The translations under genes and the position numbers were made by a program. From Aminomonas paucivorans DSM 12260 (GTDB lineage Bacteria; Synergistota; Synergistia; Synergistales; Synergistaceae): a DNA stretch of 64,000 nucleotides. The DNA is taken from assembly GCF_000165795.1 (NCBI RefSeq), contig NZ_CM001022.1, positions 2,327,812 to 2,391,811 of the forward strand, given 5' to 3'. The notes under the pieces were generated by a model. That model made no database searches. It saw only the letters and a program-made list of their open reading frames with translations, and was not told the origin of the DNA. Positions 16,496 through 24,273 of the stretch are shown piece after piece (within the stretch, counting starts at the first letter, position 1; each line of letters starts with the position of its first letter).

Positions 16496-17012
16496 GGGGA
16501 ACGGGGTCCTCGGGACCCTCCGTGGTCAGCCGGAGGGAGAGGATGGGAAGGATGCGTTCGGTGCCGTCCACCACCGTGGTCTGCTGGTCGATGCGCACCG
16601 CCCCCATGTGCTTGTAGAAGCCCTCGGCGCTGGGGTCCGAGAGGATCCACAGGGAAGACGCCCCCAGAAGCTCCGCCTCCTCGCAGGCCCGGAGGAAGAG
16701 CCGGGCGCCGATGCCCCTTCCGATGGCCTCGGGGATGACCCACATGTGGTCCAGCTCCCAGCGGCCCTGGTCGCACAGGAGGGCGCAGAAGCCCAGGATG
16801 CGCTCCTCGTCGTCCTCCTCGTAGGCCACGAAGGTGGGGTTGGCCTCCAGGTACTCCTCGGTGACGGTCAGGGGCCCCGCCCATTGGTCCAGGGTCTCGG
16901 GGTTGTAGCCCCAGTAGCCCTTGGAGCGGTAGGCCACGTCGGAGAGGTCCTCCGCCTCCCCCGAGCGGGCTTCCCGTATGTGGATGGGGTCGTCGAGCCA
17001 TTCGCTTGCCAC
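16482..17012 (-). CDS. GNAT-family N-acetyltransferase
   Basis: 176 residues from GTG 17012 (GGGAGG seven bases upstream); a longer frame to 17084 would overlap fapA and lacks a ribosome site. The acetyl-CoA loop is seen as VIPEAIGRGIGARLF, preceded by ELDHMW and followed by SDPSAEGFYKHMGA, a normal GNAT core. Substrate unknown. It lies between fapA and the helicase in a tightly packed minus-strand series. Confidence 0.88.
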   Translation of the reverse strand: MASEWLDDPIHIREARSGEAEDLSDVAYRSKGYWGYNPETLDQWAGPLTVTEEYLEANPTFVAYEEDDEERILGFCALLCDQGRWELDHMWVIPEAIGRGIGARLFLRACEEAELLGASSLWILSDPSAEGFYKHMGAVRIDQQTTVVDGTERILPILSLRLTTEGPEDPVPHDPA

Positions 17013-17040
17013 GGCACAGCCTCCCGTTGTGGTGCGTTCT

Positions 17041-18582
17041 CTACTGGTAGGGACCGAAGGTGAGTTCCTGCTGGTCCTGGTCAAGATAGAAGCTGACGAA
17101 GCGCTGTTTGTCCAGGATCTCCCGCTTCTTGCCCCGGATCTCCACCAGGACGCCGGGGTACACGGTGCCCCGGATCTTGATGATCCCCTTGTTGGAGGTC
17201 TGGGGGCGCAGGAGTCCCTCCAGGGCGTGTCGCCGTCCCTCCAGGGCCCGGGCCTCCTCCACCAGTTTGTTGTAGTGGGCCAGGAGCTTCTCCATCCGAT
17301 CCGCCAACTCCGGAGGCAGGGTAGGGCGACCGTCCCGAGTATACCGCGCCAGGGTGGTCTTGATCACCGAGCCGATCCTGGCGGTCTGAGCCTCCAGGTC
17401 CTCCGACCGCTCCCGGACGCCCCCGAGCTGCTGGCGGACCCGGAAGTGGGACCCCGCCAGGAGGTGGGTCTTGGTGCCCAAGGGGGTCCCGGCGGTGAAG
17501 ACGTCGATGCGGTCGTAGGCCTCCAGGCTCCCCCCGATGACCCCTTTGCGTCCCTGGAAGAGGATGGAACCGCAGGCGAAGAGGGAACCGTGGAGGGCAT
17601 ACTGGGTCACCAGGATGTCCCGGTCCGCATAGACCTTGCCGTGCTCCACGTGGCGGGCCTTCACGTCCCGCCCCGCCTCCACGCTGGCGCCCTGCCCCAG
17701 GAGCCCCCCGTGGATCACCACGTCCCGGGCCGCCTGAAGCCTCGCTCCCTCCACGTTCCCGAAGACCTCCAGATCCACCCCCGCAGTGACCACGAAGCCC
17801 TCCCGCACGTTTCCCCGCACCAGGACGCTGCCCTCGAAGACCACGTTTCCCGTGCCCAGGTCCACGTCCGACGAGACCACGTACACCGGGTCCACCCGCA
17901 GCACCGCCCCGTCCAGCACCGGCTGCCCCGTCTGGGTGGCCACGAAGGTCTTCCCGTCCTCCCCCAGGATCACCCCCTTGCCGGGAAGGAGGCGGACGTC
18001 CTGGGGCGGCTCCACGGGGACGGGGATGCCGAAGACGTCCACCCCCGGAACGCCCGCCTCCGCAGGCTCCAGGATCGCCAGGGGGTCTCCCTCCCGGACC
18101 GCCAGGATGTGCCCCCGGTCCCGGTAGTCCACCTGGGAATCCTCGTCCTCCGGGGGTTCTTCCGTCTCCCGGGGCGCCTCCAGGGAGAAGAGGATCTCCA
18201 GACGAGCCTCCCGGGGGAGCTTGGGGGGGATGCCCTGAGCCACCAGGATGCCCTTCTGGGGTGCGCCCTGGTTGCACCGGTCCACCGCCTGGGACAGGGA
18301 CTCCGCCAGGAGGGCCACGAAGCCCTGGCCGTTCAGTTCGTCCACCAGGGTGATCCAGTCCAGGGGTTTGCCCCCTCCCAGGGGGGGGAAGAGGTCCACG
18401 GTGGCAGAGAAGCGGTCCGGAGCCACCGAAACGCGATAGGTCCCCTCCACTCCCTCCGGAGGGATGAGATCCTTCGCCACCACCGGGGAGGAGGCCTCCA
18501 GGTTCTTCAGAAGCCGGTCGAGGTTTTCCTCCAGGAGCTTCTGTCGCGCCGCGTCGTCGCCCACCAGGGCCATGGGGATCAC
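17041..18582 (-). CDS. fapA: FapA (DUF342) polymer-forming-like protein
   Basis: 513 residues, ATG 18582, overlapping the upstream regulator by 4 bases. After an N-terminal domain of about 150 residues comes a beta-helix core (200-400) of short repeated V-x-G/E strands such as VFEGSVLVRGNVREG, then a coiled coil near 405-460 and a short beta tail. This is the FapA/DUF342 layout, linked in other bacteria to flagellar assembly and to cell-surface differentiation. No flagellar gene is nearby. The overlap with a REC-PAS-GAF protein suggests a joint signalling role. Confidence 0.85.
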   Translation of the reverse strand: MIPMALVGDDAARQKLLEENLDRLLKNLEASSPVVAKDLIPPEGVEGTYRVSVAPDRFSATVDLFPPLGGGKPLDWITLVDELNGQGFVALLAESLSQAVDRCNQGAPQKGILVAQGIPPKLPREARLEILFSLEAPRETEEPPEDEDSQVDYRDRGHILAVREGDPLAILEPAEAGVPGVDVFGIPVPVEPPQDVRLLPGKGVILGEDGKTFVATQTGQPVLDGAVLRVDPVYVVSSDVDLGTGNVVFEGSVLVRGNVREGFVVTAGVDLEVFGNVEGARLQAARDVVIHGGLLGQGASVEAGRDVKARHVEHGKVYADRDILVTQYALHGSLFACGSILFQGRKGVIGGSLEAYDRIDVFTAGTPLGTKTHLLAGSHFRVRQQLGGVRERSEDLEAQTARIGSVIKTTLARYTRDGRPTLPPELADRMEKLLAHYNKLVEEARALEGRRHALEGLLRPQTSNKGIIKIRGTVYPGVLVEIRGKKREILDKQRFVSFYLDQDQQELTFGPYQ

Positions 18583-20069
18583 CTCGTCTCCGGGACACCC
18601 AGGCGCAGGAGGAAGCCCCCGGGTTCTCCCGCCTCGGGACGGCCAAGACGCCTCCAGCGCCCGGGTCGGACCCCCTCCTCCCCCCCCAGGGAGAGGGACA
18701 GGACCCCTTCCGCTTCCGGGGAGGCCTCAGGGAGGGATCCCGCCACTTCCGGGGCCACCTCGTCCAGGCGGCACCCCTGGATGCGCCGCAGCCCCTCGGG
18801 AAGGGCCCGATCCGGGAACTCCGCCTCCAGGACCCGTCCCTGGGGATCCAGGAGCAGGACCCCCGCACAGGGATCCCCCAGGAGAAGCCCCGCAAAGGCC
18901 AGGTCGCGCACCTGCTCGGCCCTCCGGATTTCCCGTTCCCGCTGCACCGTCTGGCCCAAAAGACCCGCCAGGGATCGGAGGAAGTCCAGCTCCTCCCGCA
19001 GGAAGCGCTCCTCCTGGTCCGGCTCCTCCAGGGTCCGGCGACAGACCTCCACCGCCCCCTCCAGAGCGCCTTCCACGAAGATCCCCTGGCTGGTGGACCA
19101 GGGGGTGTTCAGGAAGTGTCGGGTGGCATACTCCCGATCCCCCAGGAGGATCCGGGCCTCCAGGGTCTCGGGGGCCCGGAAGGCCCGGGGAACCAGCTCC
19201 GCCGCCCGGCAGAGCCGTTCGTCCAGGGCTAGAAAGGGTTCCTGCAGGGTCCGGGCGATCTCCAGCAGGGATCGGCACTCCCTCAGCCGCTCCGTCAGGT
19301 CCCGGGCGCTGCGCATGAGGGCCTCGGTCTGCCGTCGGAGGACCGTGACGTCCCGGAAGAGCACCCCCGCCTCCCCCGCCTGGAGGGGAAAGACGGCCCC
19401 CTCCCGCCACTGCACCCCCGTATCCTCTCGAAGGGGCAGGGAGAAGTCCTCCCCCTTCCCGGAGCGGACCACCCGATGAAGCCGCTCCCGCAGCCAGTCC
19501 CCCAGCTCCGGGAGGTACTCCTCGCAGGTCCGGCCCAGCAGGGACTCCCGATCCTCCCCCCTCCGGCGCTCCGCCGCTCGGTTCAGTTCCCGGAGGCGGA
19601 AGGTTCCCTGGGCATCCCGGCGGAACACCGCCACCTCCGTCTTCAGGTTGTCCAGGAAGGCCCGATGCCGGAGTTCCGTTTCCCGAAGCCGGGTCTCCAG
19701 GTCGCGACGATGGAGGGCCATGAGGAGGGCCGCCGCCAGCTCCCGATCCCGGACGGGTTTGCCGAGGTAGCCGAAGGAGTCCACTTCCTCCGGGTCCTCC
19801 TCCCCCCGCTCCCCCGTCCCCAGAAAGACCACCGGCAGGTCGAACCGCTCCCGCACGAGGCGGGCCAGGACCTTGCCCGAGAGGTCCCCTTGAAGGTCCA
19901 GGTCCAGAAGGAACAGGTCCGGCCGAACCCCTTCCTCCAGCTCCGCCAGGGCTTCCCGCACCGTGACGAAGGGCCGCGGAACCGCGTAGCCCAGTTCCCG
20001 AAGCCTTCCGGCCAGGTCGGAAGCGGTGTTTTCCTCCTCGCAGACCAGGAGAATCCGAGGTCCCTGCAT
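18579..20069 (-). CDS. Response regulator receiver protein with PAS and GAF-like domains, no output domain
   Basis: 496 residues from ATG 20069 (GGGGGGAAGAGC upstream). Residues 1-125 are a receiver domain with the phospho-acceptor in FLLDLDLQGD and YLGKPV at its end. A linker helix leads to a PAS-like segment (about 145-250), a GAF-like segment (265-410) and a final PAS (415-490, GVLLLDPQGRVLEAE). There is no kinase, GGDEF, EAL, HD-GYP or DNA-binding domain, so it probably acts by protein contact. The ATGA overlap with fapA points to FapA as a partner. Confidence 0.78.
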   Translation of the reverse strand: MQGPRILLVCEEENTASDLAGRLRELGYAVPRPFVTVREALAELEEGVRPDLFLLDLDLQGDLSGKVLARLVRERFDLPVVFLGTGERGEEDPEEVDSFGYLGKPVRDRELAAALLMALHRRDLETRLRETELRHRAFLDNLKTEVAVFRRDAQGTFRLRELNRAAERRRGEDRESLLGRTCEEYLPELGDWLRERLHRVVRSGKGEDFSLPLREDTGVQWREGAVFPLQAGEAGVLFRDVTVLRRQTEALMRSARDLTERLRECRSLLEIARTLQEPFLALDERLCRAAELVPRAFRAPETLEARILLGDREYATRHFLNTPWSTSQGIFVEGALEGAVEVCRRTLEEPDQEERFLREELDFLRSLAGLLGQTVQREREIRRAEQVRDLAFAGLLLGDPCAGVLLLDPQGRVLEAEFPDRALPEGLRRIQGCRLDEVAPEVAGSLPEASPEAEGVLSLSLGGEEGVRPGRWRRLGRPEAGEPGGFLLRLGVPETR

Positions 20070-20175
20070 GCTCTTCCCCCCTCGCGGCGAGGCGGTCGCA
20101 CCCCGTCGATTCACCGCGTTGTCGAAGCCGCCTGCAACCAGTATAGCCTCCCTTGGAGGAAGGAACAAACCGAAA

Positions 20176-20201
20176 CGGGGGAGGTCGCCCTCCCCCGTTT
20201 T
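20176..20201 (-). terminator. Intrinsic terminator after the class II aldolase gene
   Basis: A perfect 9-bp stem CGGGGGAGG/CCTCCCCCG (20176-20184 with 20189-20197) and a TCGC loop, 10 bases past the aldolase stop. Read on the minus strand it is followed by TTTCGGTTTG; on the plus strand by TTTT, so it may work both ways. Confidence 0.75.
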
Positions 20202-20208
20202 CTCGAAC

Positions 20209-21471
20209 CTAGTCGCTGTAGTCGCCCTCCCCCTTCACCCCGCCCCCCGGGGCCGCCCCGGGGCCGAAGGCATCCCGTCGGTGAAGGATCGTCCGCTCCG
20301 GCGCGGCGTTGTGGTCCGGCCTGCGGGCGACGATCTCCATCACCCGCTCCGCGGTGCCCGCGGCGCCGAAGGCGACCAGGAACCGCTCCGCCCACCAGGC
20401 GATCTCCTCCACGATGGGTTCCTGCACCGAGGGGGGCAGGTCCAGGATGGGGTCGTGGAAGGGCAGGTTGGCCTTCTTGTAGTCCCCGCTCTTGCGGCCG
20501 TAGCCCTTGGCGTCGCACCAGGCCACGATCTGGTTCCACAGGTCCGTGGGGATGCCCCGGCCCGGCTCCTTCACGTAGGACCCGTCCTGGATCACCGCGT
20601 TGCCCGTGGCGGGGTCCATCTTCAGGCCGAAGATCACGTTCTGGAAGAGGGTGGCCACGTTGCCCTTGCGGATGCCATAGTTCCGGAAGGTGCCCACCTT
20701 GTCCAGGGGGGTGCCGGAGATGCCGTGCTGGGCGATGGACACCCCGTAGGGGGCGATGGCGGCGGCGATCTCCACGGTCCGGGCCAGGTCGATGCCCTCC
20801 ACCTGCCCCGCCGCGGGGTCGTAGGTGCCGTGGAGGCTGCCGTTGGAGATGGCCAGGTAGTCCGGGAAGACCCCCCAGGCGTTGAGTCCCCCGATGAAGT
20901 ACAGCGCCTCCTCCACCGTGGAAAGCTCTCCCGCCCCCTTGATCTCTCCCACCTCCACCTCCAGGCCGAGGCCCGAGGGGATCCAGTCCGCCAGGTCCCG
21001 GGTGGCCCGCAGGTTCTCGTAGTCCGGCAGGTGGGAGGCATCCAGGGCCACGGAGGTGAAGCCCCGGGCCAGCACGTGCCCCAGGTGGGCGGCCCCCTTG
21101 AGGACGTCGTCGGGCCCCTTGATGCCGTAGTGGTCCACGTGGAGCCCGAAGACCACCCCGTGGCCCAGCTCGGCGGAATACTGCAGGGCGTAGTCCGGGA
21201 TGTTCTCGTAGGTGGCGCCGCAGTAGGTGGATTCCGACTTGGCCAGTTCCAGCAGCACCGCCGCGTCGAGCTTCTTCGCCGCCTTGAGGACTCCCTTGAT
21301 GACCAGGGCGTTGCGGGCGTTGGCCGCCAGCGCGATGGCTCCCGCCTCGTTCATGGCGGAGGCGATGTCCCGACCGCTCACCAGCCCCAGGGGCTCGTTG
21401 CCGAACCGGGCCCGGACGTTGAGGGGACGGCGCTTCAACAGGTTCTGGTATGCCTTGCTTGCCACATCCAC
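20209..21471 (-). CDS. Class II fructose-bisphosphate aldolase family protein
   Basis: About 420 residues from GTG 21471, chosen for AAGGGAGAG upstream; a TTG at 21504 is possible. A TIM-barrel aldolase: ALLLELAKSEST-like strand, GLHVDHYGIKG (metal His), VALDASHLPDYEN, LEVEVGEIKG, ISNGSLHG and SIAQHGISGTP. It is longer than E. coli FbaA and belongs to the long bacterial/archaeal type. Expected reaction: reversible cleavage of fructose-1,6-bisphosphate in glycolysis or gluconeogenesis; a tagatose or other ketose substrate is not excluded. Monocistronic, with its own terminator. Confidence 0.85.
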   Translation of the reverse strand: MDVASKAYQNLLKRRPLNVRARFGNEPLGLVSGRDIASAMNEAGAIALAANARNALVIKGVLKAAKKLDAAVLLELAKSESTYCGATYENIPDYALQYSAELGHGVVFGLHVDHYGIKGPDDVLKGAAHLGHVLARGFTSVALDASHLPDYENLRATRDLADWIPSGLGLEVEVGEIKGAGELSTVEEALYFIGGLNAWGVFPDYLAISNGSLHGTYDPAAGQVEGIDLARTVEIAAAIAPYGVSIAQHGISGTPLDKVGTFRNYGIRKGNVATLFQNVIFGLKMDPATGNAVIQDGSYVKEPGRGIPTDLWNQIVAWCDAKGYGRKSGDYKKANLPFHDPILDLPPSVQEPIVEEIAWWAERFLVAFGAAGTAERVMEIVARRPDHNAAPERTILHRRDAFGPGAAPGGGVKGEGDYSD

Positions 21472-21550
21472 GACGGGTCTCTCCCTTCTCTCGGGTGCTT
21501 CCAACCGGGCGCCCCGAAGGTCGGCGCCGCCCCCATGATACCCCGGAAGG

Positions 21551-23395
21551 TCAGAGGGGCAACCCCAGGTCCCGCCGGGTGGCCTCCGTGGGCAGCCCCG
21601 TCTCGTCCCATCCCTGAAGGGCGTAGAGAAGGCGCTTGGCCTCGTGGAAGGCCTCGGGGGAGATGGGCCGGTCCGCGAAGGGCCCCGAAGGCAGGGGCTG
21701 GAAGATCCGGTCCGGCAGGGTGTCGTCCCCTTCCGTCACCCCCAGCCTCCGGTTGAGGATCCGCGCCGCCCCGTGCCCCCGGGCTCCGAGGCGCACCAGC
21801 TCGTGGAGGGAGGTCTTCCAGCCCGTCCCCGCCTCCACCAGCTCCGGAAGCTTGTGCAGGGGGAAATAGCTCCGGGGGGCGAAGACGAAGTAGCACCCCC
21901 CCAGGTGGTTCAGGGCTCCCCAGAGGTTCCAGAGGGTGGCCAGGGCGGAGATCTTGGAGGGGGCGAAGCCCGTGAGGTCCATGGGGTCCAGGATGCCCAG
22001 GCACTTCACCGCCTCGCAGCCGAAGGAGTCCGGGTTGGTGAAGAGGGTGTCGTAGGGGACCTGCATGTGGTCCGCCCCTCCCGCCGCCAGGGCGTACCCC
22101 AGCCCCACCCCCACCTTGCCCCGGGGGTCGTGCATGGCCAGCTCCTGCCCCTTGATGGTCAGGACGAAGCGTTCGCTGCCCCGGCCCACCCGGGCGGCGG
22201 CCCGTTCCGTGCCCTCCGCCAGCAGGTCCCCCACCCCTTCCCGGGCGGCGATGCGGCCGATCAGGTCCAGCATCCCCGCCTCGTCCCCGAAACCCCGAAC
22301 CCCCGCCTCGTCGGGAGAGAGGATCCCCTCCTCCACGCACTCCATGAGCCAGGCCACCGCCATGCCCGTGGAGATGGTGTCCAGCCCCAGGCGGTTGCAG
22401 AGTTCGTGGGCCTTGAGGATGGGGTCGAAGCGCCCCACCCCGCAGAGGGACCCGAAGGCGGCGATGGTCTCGTACTCCGGCCCCCCGTAGAGGGGGTCCG
22501 CTCCGTAGTCTCCCCCCGAGGCCACCCGCTTGCACCGCACCGCGCAGGCGAAGCACCCTCCCCGGTCCACCAGGAAGCGGGACTTGAAGGTCTCGTGGTC
22601 GATGTTCCCCGCCCCCTCGAAGACCCCCTCCCGGAAGTTCCGGGTGGGGAGCATCCCCAGGGCGTTGAGCCCCGCCAGGGTGGCGGAGGTGCCGTTCTCC
22701 CTCAGGCCCCAGGCTCCGGGGTGGTCCTTCCAGCCCGAGAAGAGCTTCTGAAGCTCCCCCAGCAGCGGGGCGTCCGCCGGGGGAAGGGCCTTGGGGGCGG
22801 GGCAGGCCACCGCCTTGAGGTTCTTGGAGCCCATCACCGCCCCCAGGCCGCAGCGCCCCCCCGCATGATGCAGGTCGTGAACCAGACAGGCGAACCGCAC
22901 CCGCCGCTCCCCCGCCGGACCGATCATCACCGCCGTGGGGTTTTCGTGCCGGCCCTTCAGGGCCTCCAGAACCGGACCGGTCTCCTGTCCCCACAGGTCC
23001 GAGGCGTCCCGGATCTGGGCGGTCCCGTCCTCCACCCACAGGTACGCGGGTCGCTCGGCGCGCCCCAGCACCACCAGGGCGTCCACCCCCTGCCGCCTCA
23101 GGCCCGGGCCGAAGAAGCCCCCCATCTCCGTCTCCCCGATGCCCTTCCCCAGGGGGCTTCGGGCGTAGGCCCCGGTGCGGCAGGTGCCGTGGAAGGCCAG
23201 GCCGTTCAGCAGCCCCGCCGCCAGGACGAAGGGGTTCTCCGCCCCCAGGGGGTCCGTGTCCCCCCTCAAACGGTCCAGCAGCACCGGCAGGGCCAGGCCC
23301 TTTTCGCCCCCCCACAGCCGGGTGGTGCGCTCGTCCACCCGCTCGGTCCACACGCGACGCTCCGTCAGGTCCACCCATACCCGCACCGTCTCCAT
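21551..23395 (-). CDS. aor: Aldehyde:ferredoxin oxidoreductase
   Basis: 614 residues, ATG 23395. A tungsten/molybdenum bis-pterin enzyme oxidising aldehydes to acids with ferredoxin as acceptor. Seen: the N-terminal pterin region GTCRTGAYARSPLG, GRCGLGAVMGSKNLKA, the 4Fe-4S ligands CFACAVRC with a further cysteine in DSFGCEAVKC, and LCNRLGLDTISTGM. In amino-acid fermenters AOR disposes of aldehydes from 2-oxo acids and yields reduced ferredoxin. Length is typical. It follows tag by 57 bases on the same strand. Confidence 0.92.
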   Translation of the reverse strand: METVRVWVDLTERRVWTERVDERTTRLWGGEKGLALPVLLDRLRGDTDPLGAENPFVLAAGLLNGLAFHGTCRTGAYARSPLGKGIGETEMGGFFGPGLRRQGVDALVVLGRAERPAYLWVEDGTAQIRDASDLWGQETGPVLEALKGRHENPTAVMIGPAGERRVRFACLVHDLHHAGGRCGLGAVMGSKNLKAVACPAPKALPPADAPLLGELQKLFSGWKDHPGAWGLRENGTSATLAGLNALGMLPTRNFREGVFEGAGNIDHETFKSRFLVDRGGCFACAVRCKRVASGGDYGADPLYGGPEYETIAAFGSLCGVGRFDPILKAHELCNRLGLDTISTGMAVAWLMECVEEGILSPDEAGVRGFGDEAGMLDLIGRIAAREGVGDLLAEGTERAAARVGRGSERFVLTIKGQELAMHDPRGKVGVGLGYALAAGGADHMQVPYDTLFTNPDSFGCEAVKCLGILDPMDLTGFAPSKISALATLWNLWGALNHLGGCYFVFAPRSYFPLHKLPELVEAGTGWKTSLHELVRLGARGHGAARILNRRLGVTEGDDTLPDRIFQPLPSGPFADRPISPEAFHEAKRLLYALQGWDETGLPTEATRRDLGLPL

Positions 23396-23452
23396 GCCCC
23401 TCCCCTTCCCTCGTCCCGCCCCGCCGGGCCCCCACCCGGTCGTTCGGGGCGG

Positions 23453-24039
23453 CTATCCCTGCCTGCGTCCGGTGTGGCGGAAGCACTCCACCGCGTGGTC
23501 GTCCACCACCCCCAGGGCCTGCATGGCGGAGTAACACCCCGTGGGCCCCACGAAACGAAAGCCCCGGCGCTTCAGTTCCCGGCTCAGGGACCGGGAGGCC
23601 TCCGTGTGGGGGGGCAGGGGCTCCCCCAGTCGGTAGGCGTGCACCTCCGGCACCCCTCCCACGGGGTCCCAGAAGAGCCCCGACAGGGACTCCCCCCGGT
23701 CCCAGAGGGCGAGAAGCGCCCGGGCGTTGTCCCGTACCGCCGCCACCTTGAGGCGGTTTCGGATCATCCCCGGAGCCTGGAGGGCCCGGGCCAGATCCTC
23801 CTCCCCCCAGGAGGCCAGGCGCACCGGGTCGAACCCCTCCAGGGCCGCCCGCAGGGCCTCCCGGCGCCGCAGCACCAGGATCCAGGAGAGCCCCGCCTGG
23901 AAGCCCTCCAGGATCAGGTGTTCGAACACCCCCCCTCGTCCCGCCGGGGCACCCCCCATTCCTCGTCGTGGTAGGCCCGGTAGAGGGGGTCCTCCCCGGG
24001 CCAGGGGCAGCGCACCGGATCCTCCGTCTTTCCCGTCAA
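23453..24039 (-). pseudogene. tag: DNA-3-methyladenine glycosylase I, interrupted by a frameshift
   Basis: Probable start TTG 24039 with GGAGGT six bases upstream. The N-terminal part (RCPWPGEDPLYRAYHDEEWGVP) and the remainder (VFEHLILEGFQAGLSW ... RGFRFVGPTGCYSAMQALG) are in different frames. The break is at seven C (plus strand) at 23929-23935; one more base restores an alignment to E. coli Tag without gaps, 195 residues in all. Zinc-site residues (Cys near the N-terminus, the C-terminal His/Cys) are kept. A single-base assembly error or slippage is likelier than decay. It excises 3-methyladenine from alkylated DNA. Confidence 0.9.
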
Positions 24040-24164
24040 GCCCTCACCTCCGGTTCTCGGAATAACAAAAGAAACAAAACAGAGCCGTTCCCCCTGACTC
24101 GCCCCCCATGGAAAGAACAAAGGGGCACCCAACCTTATGAAGGAAGACGGCCCTCGCGTTTTCC

Positions 24165-24193
24165 TTGCGATCCGTCACCACGGATTCTATACT
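24165..24193 (+). promoter_or_regulatory. Promoter of the C69 dipeptidase gene
   Basis: TTGCGA (24165-24170) and TATACT (24188-24193) with a 17-base spacer. The predicted start point is near 24200, 74 bases before the ATG. Confidence 0.6.
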
Positions 24194-24197
24194 CGCT

Positions 24198-24220
24198 CCG
24201 GGGAAGGTTCCCTTCCCCGG
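24198..24220 (+). promoter_or_regulatory. 5'-end hairpin in the dipeptidase mRNA leader
   Basis: A perfect 10-bp stem CCGGGGAAGG/CCTTCCCCGG with a 3-base loop, lying exactly where the transcript should begin. No T run follows, so it is not a terminator. It may protect the 5' end of the message. Confidence 0.45.
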
Positions 24221-24273
24221 AGGGTGGGATCACCCGGTCCCCCTCCCCATCCCGGAAAGGAGGAGTTCGCATC

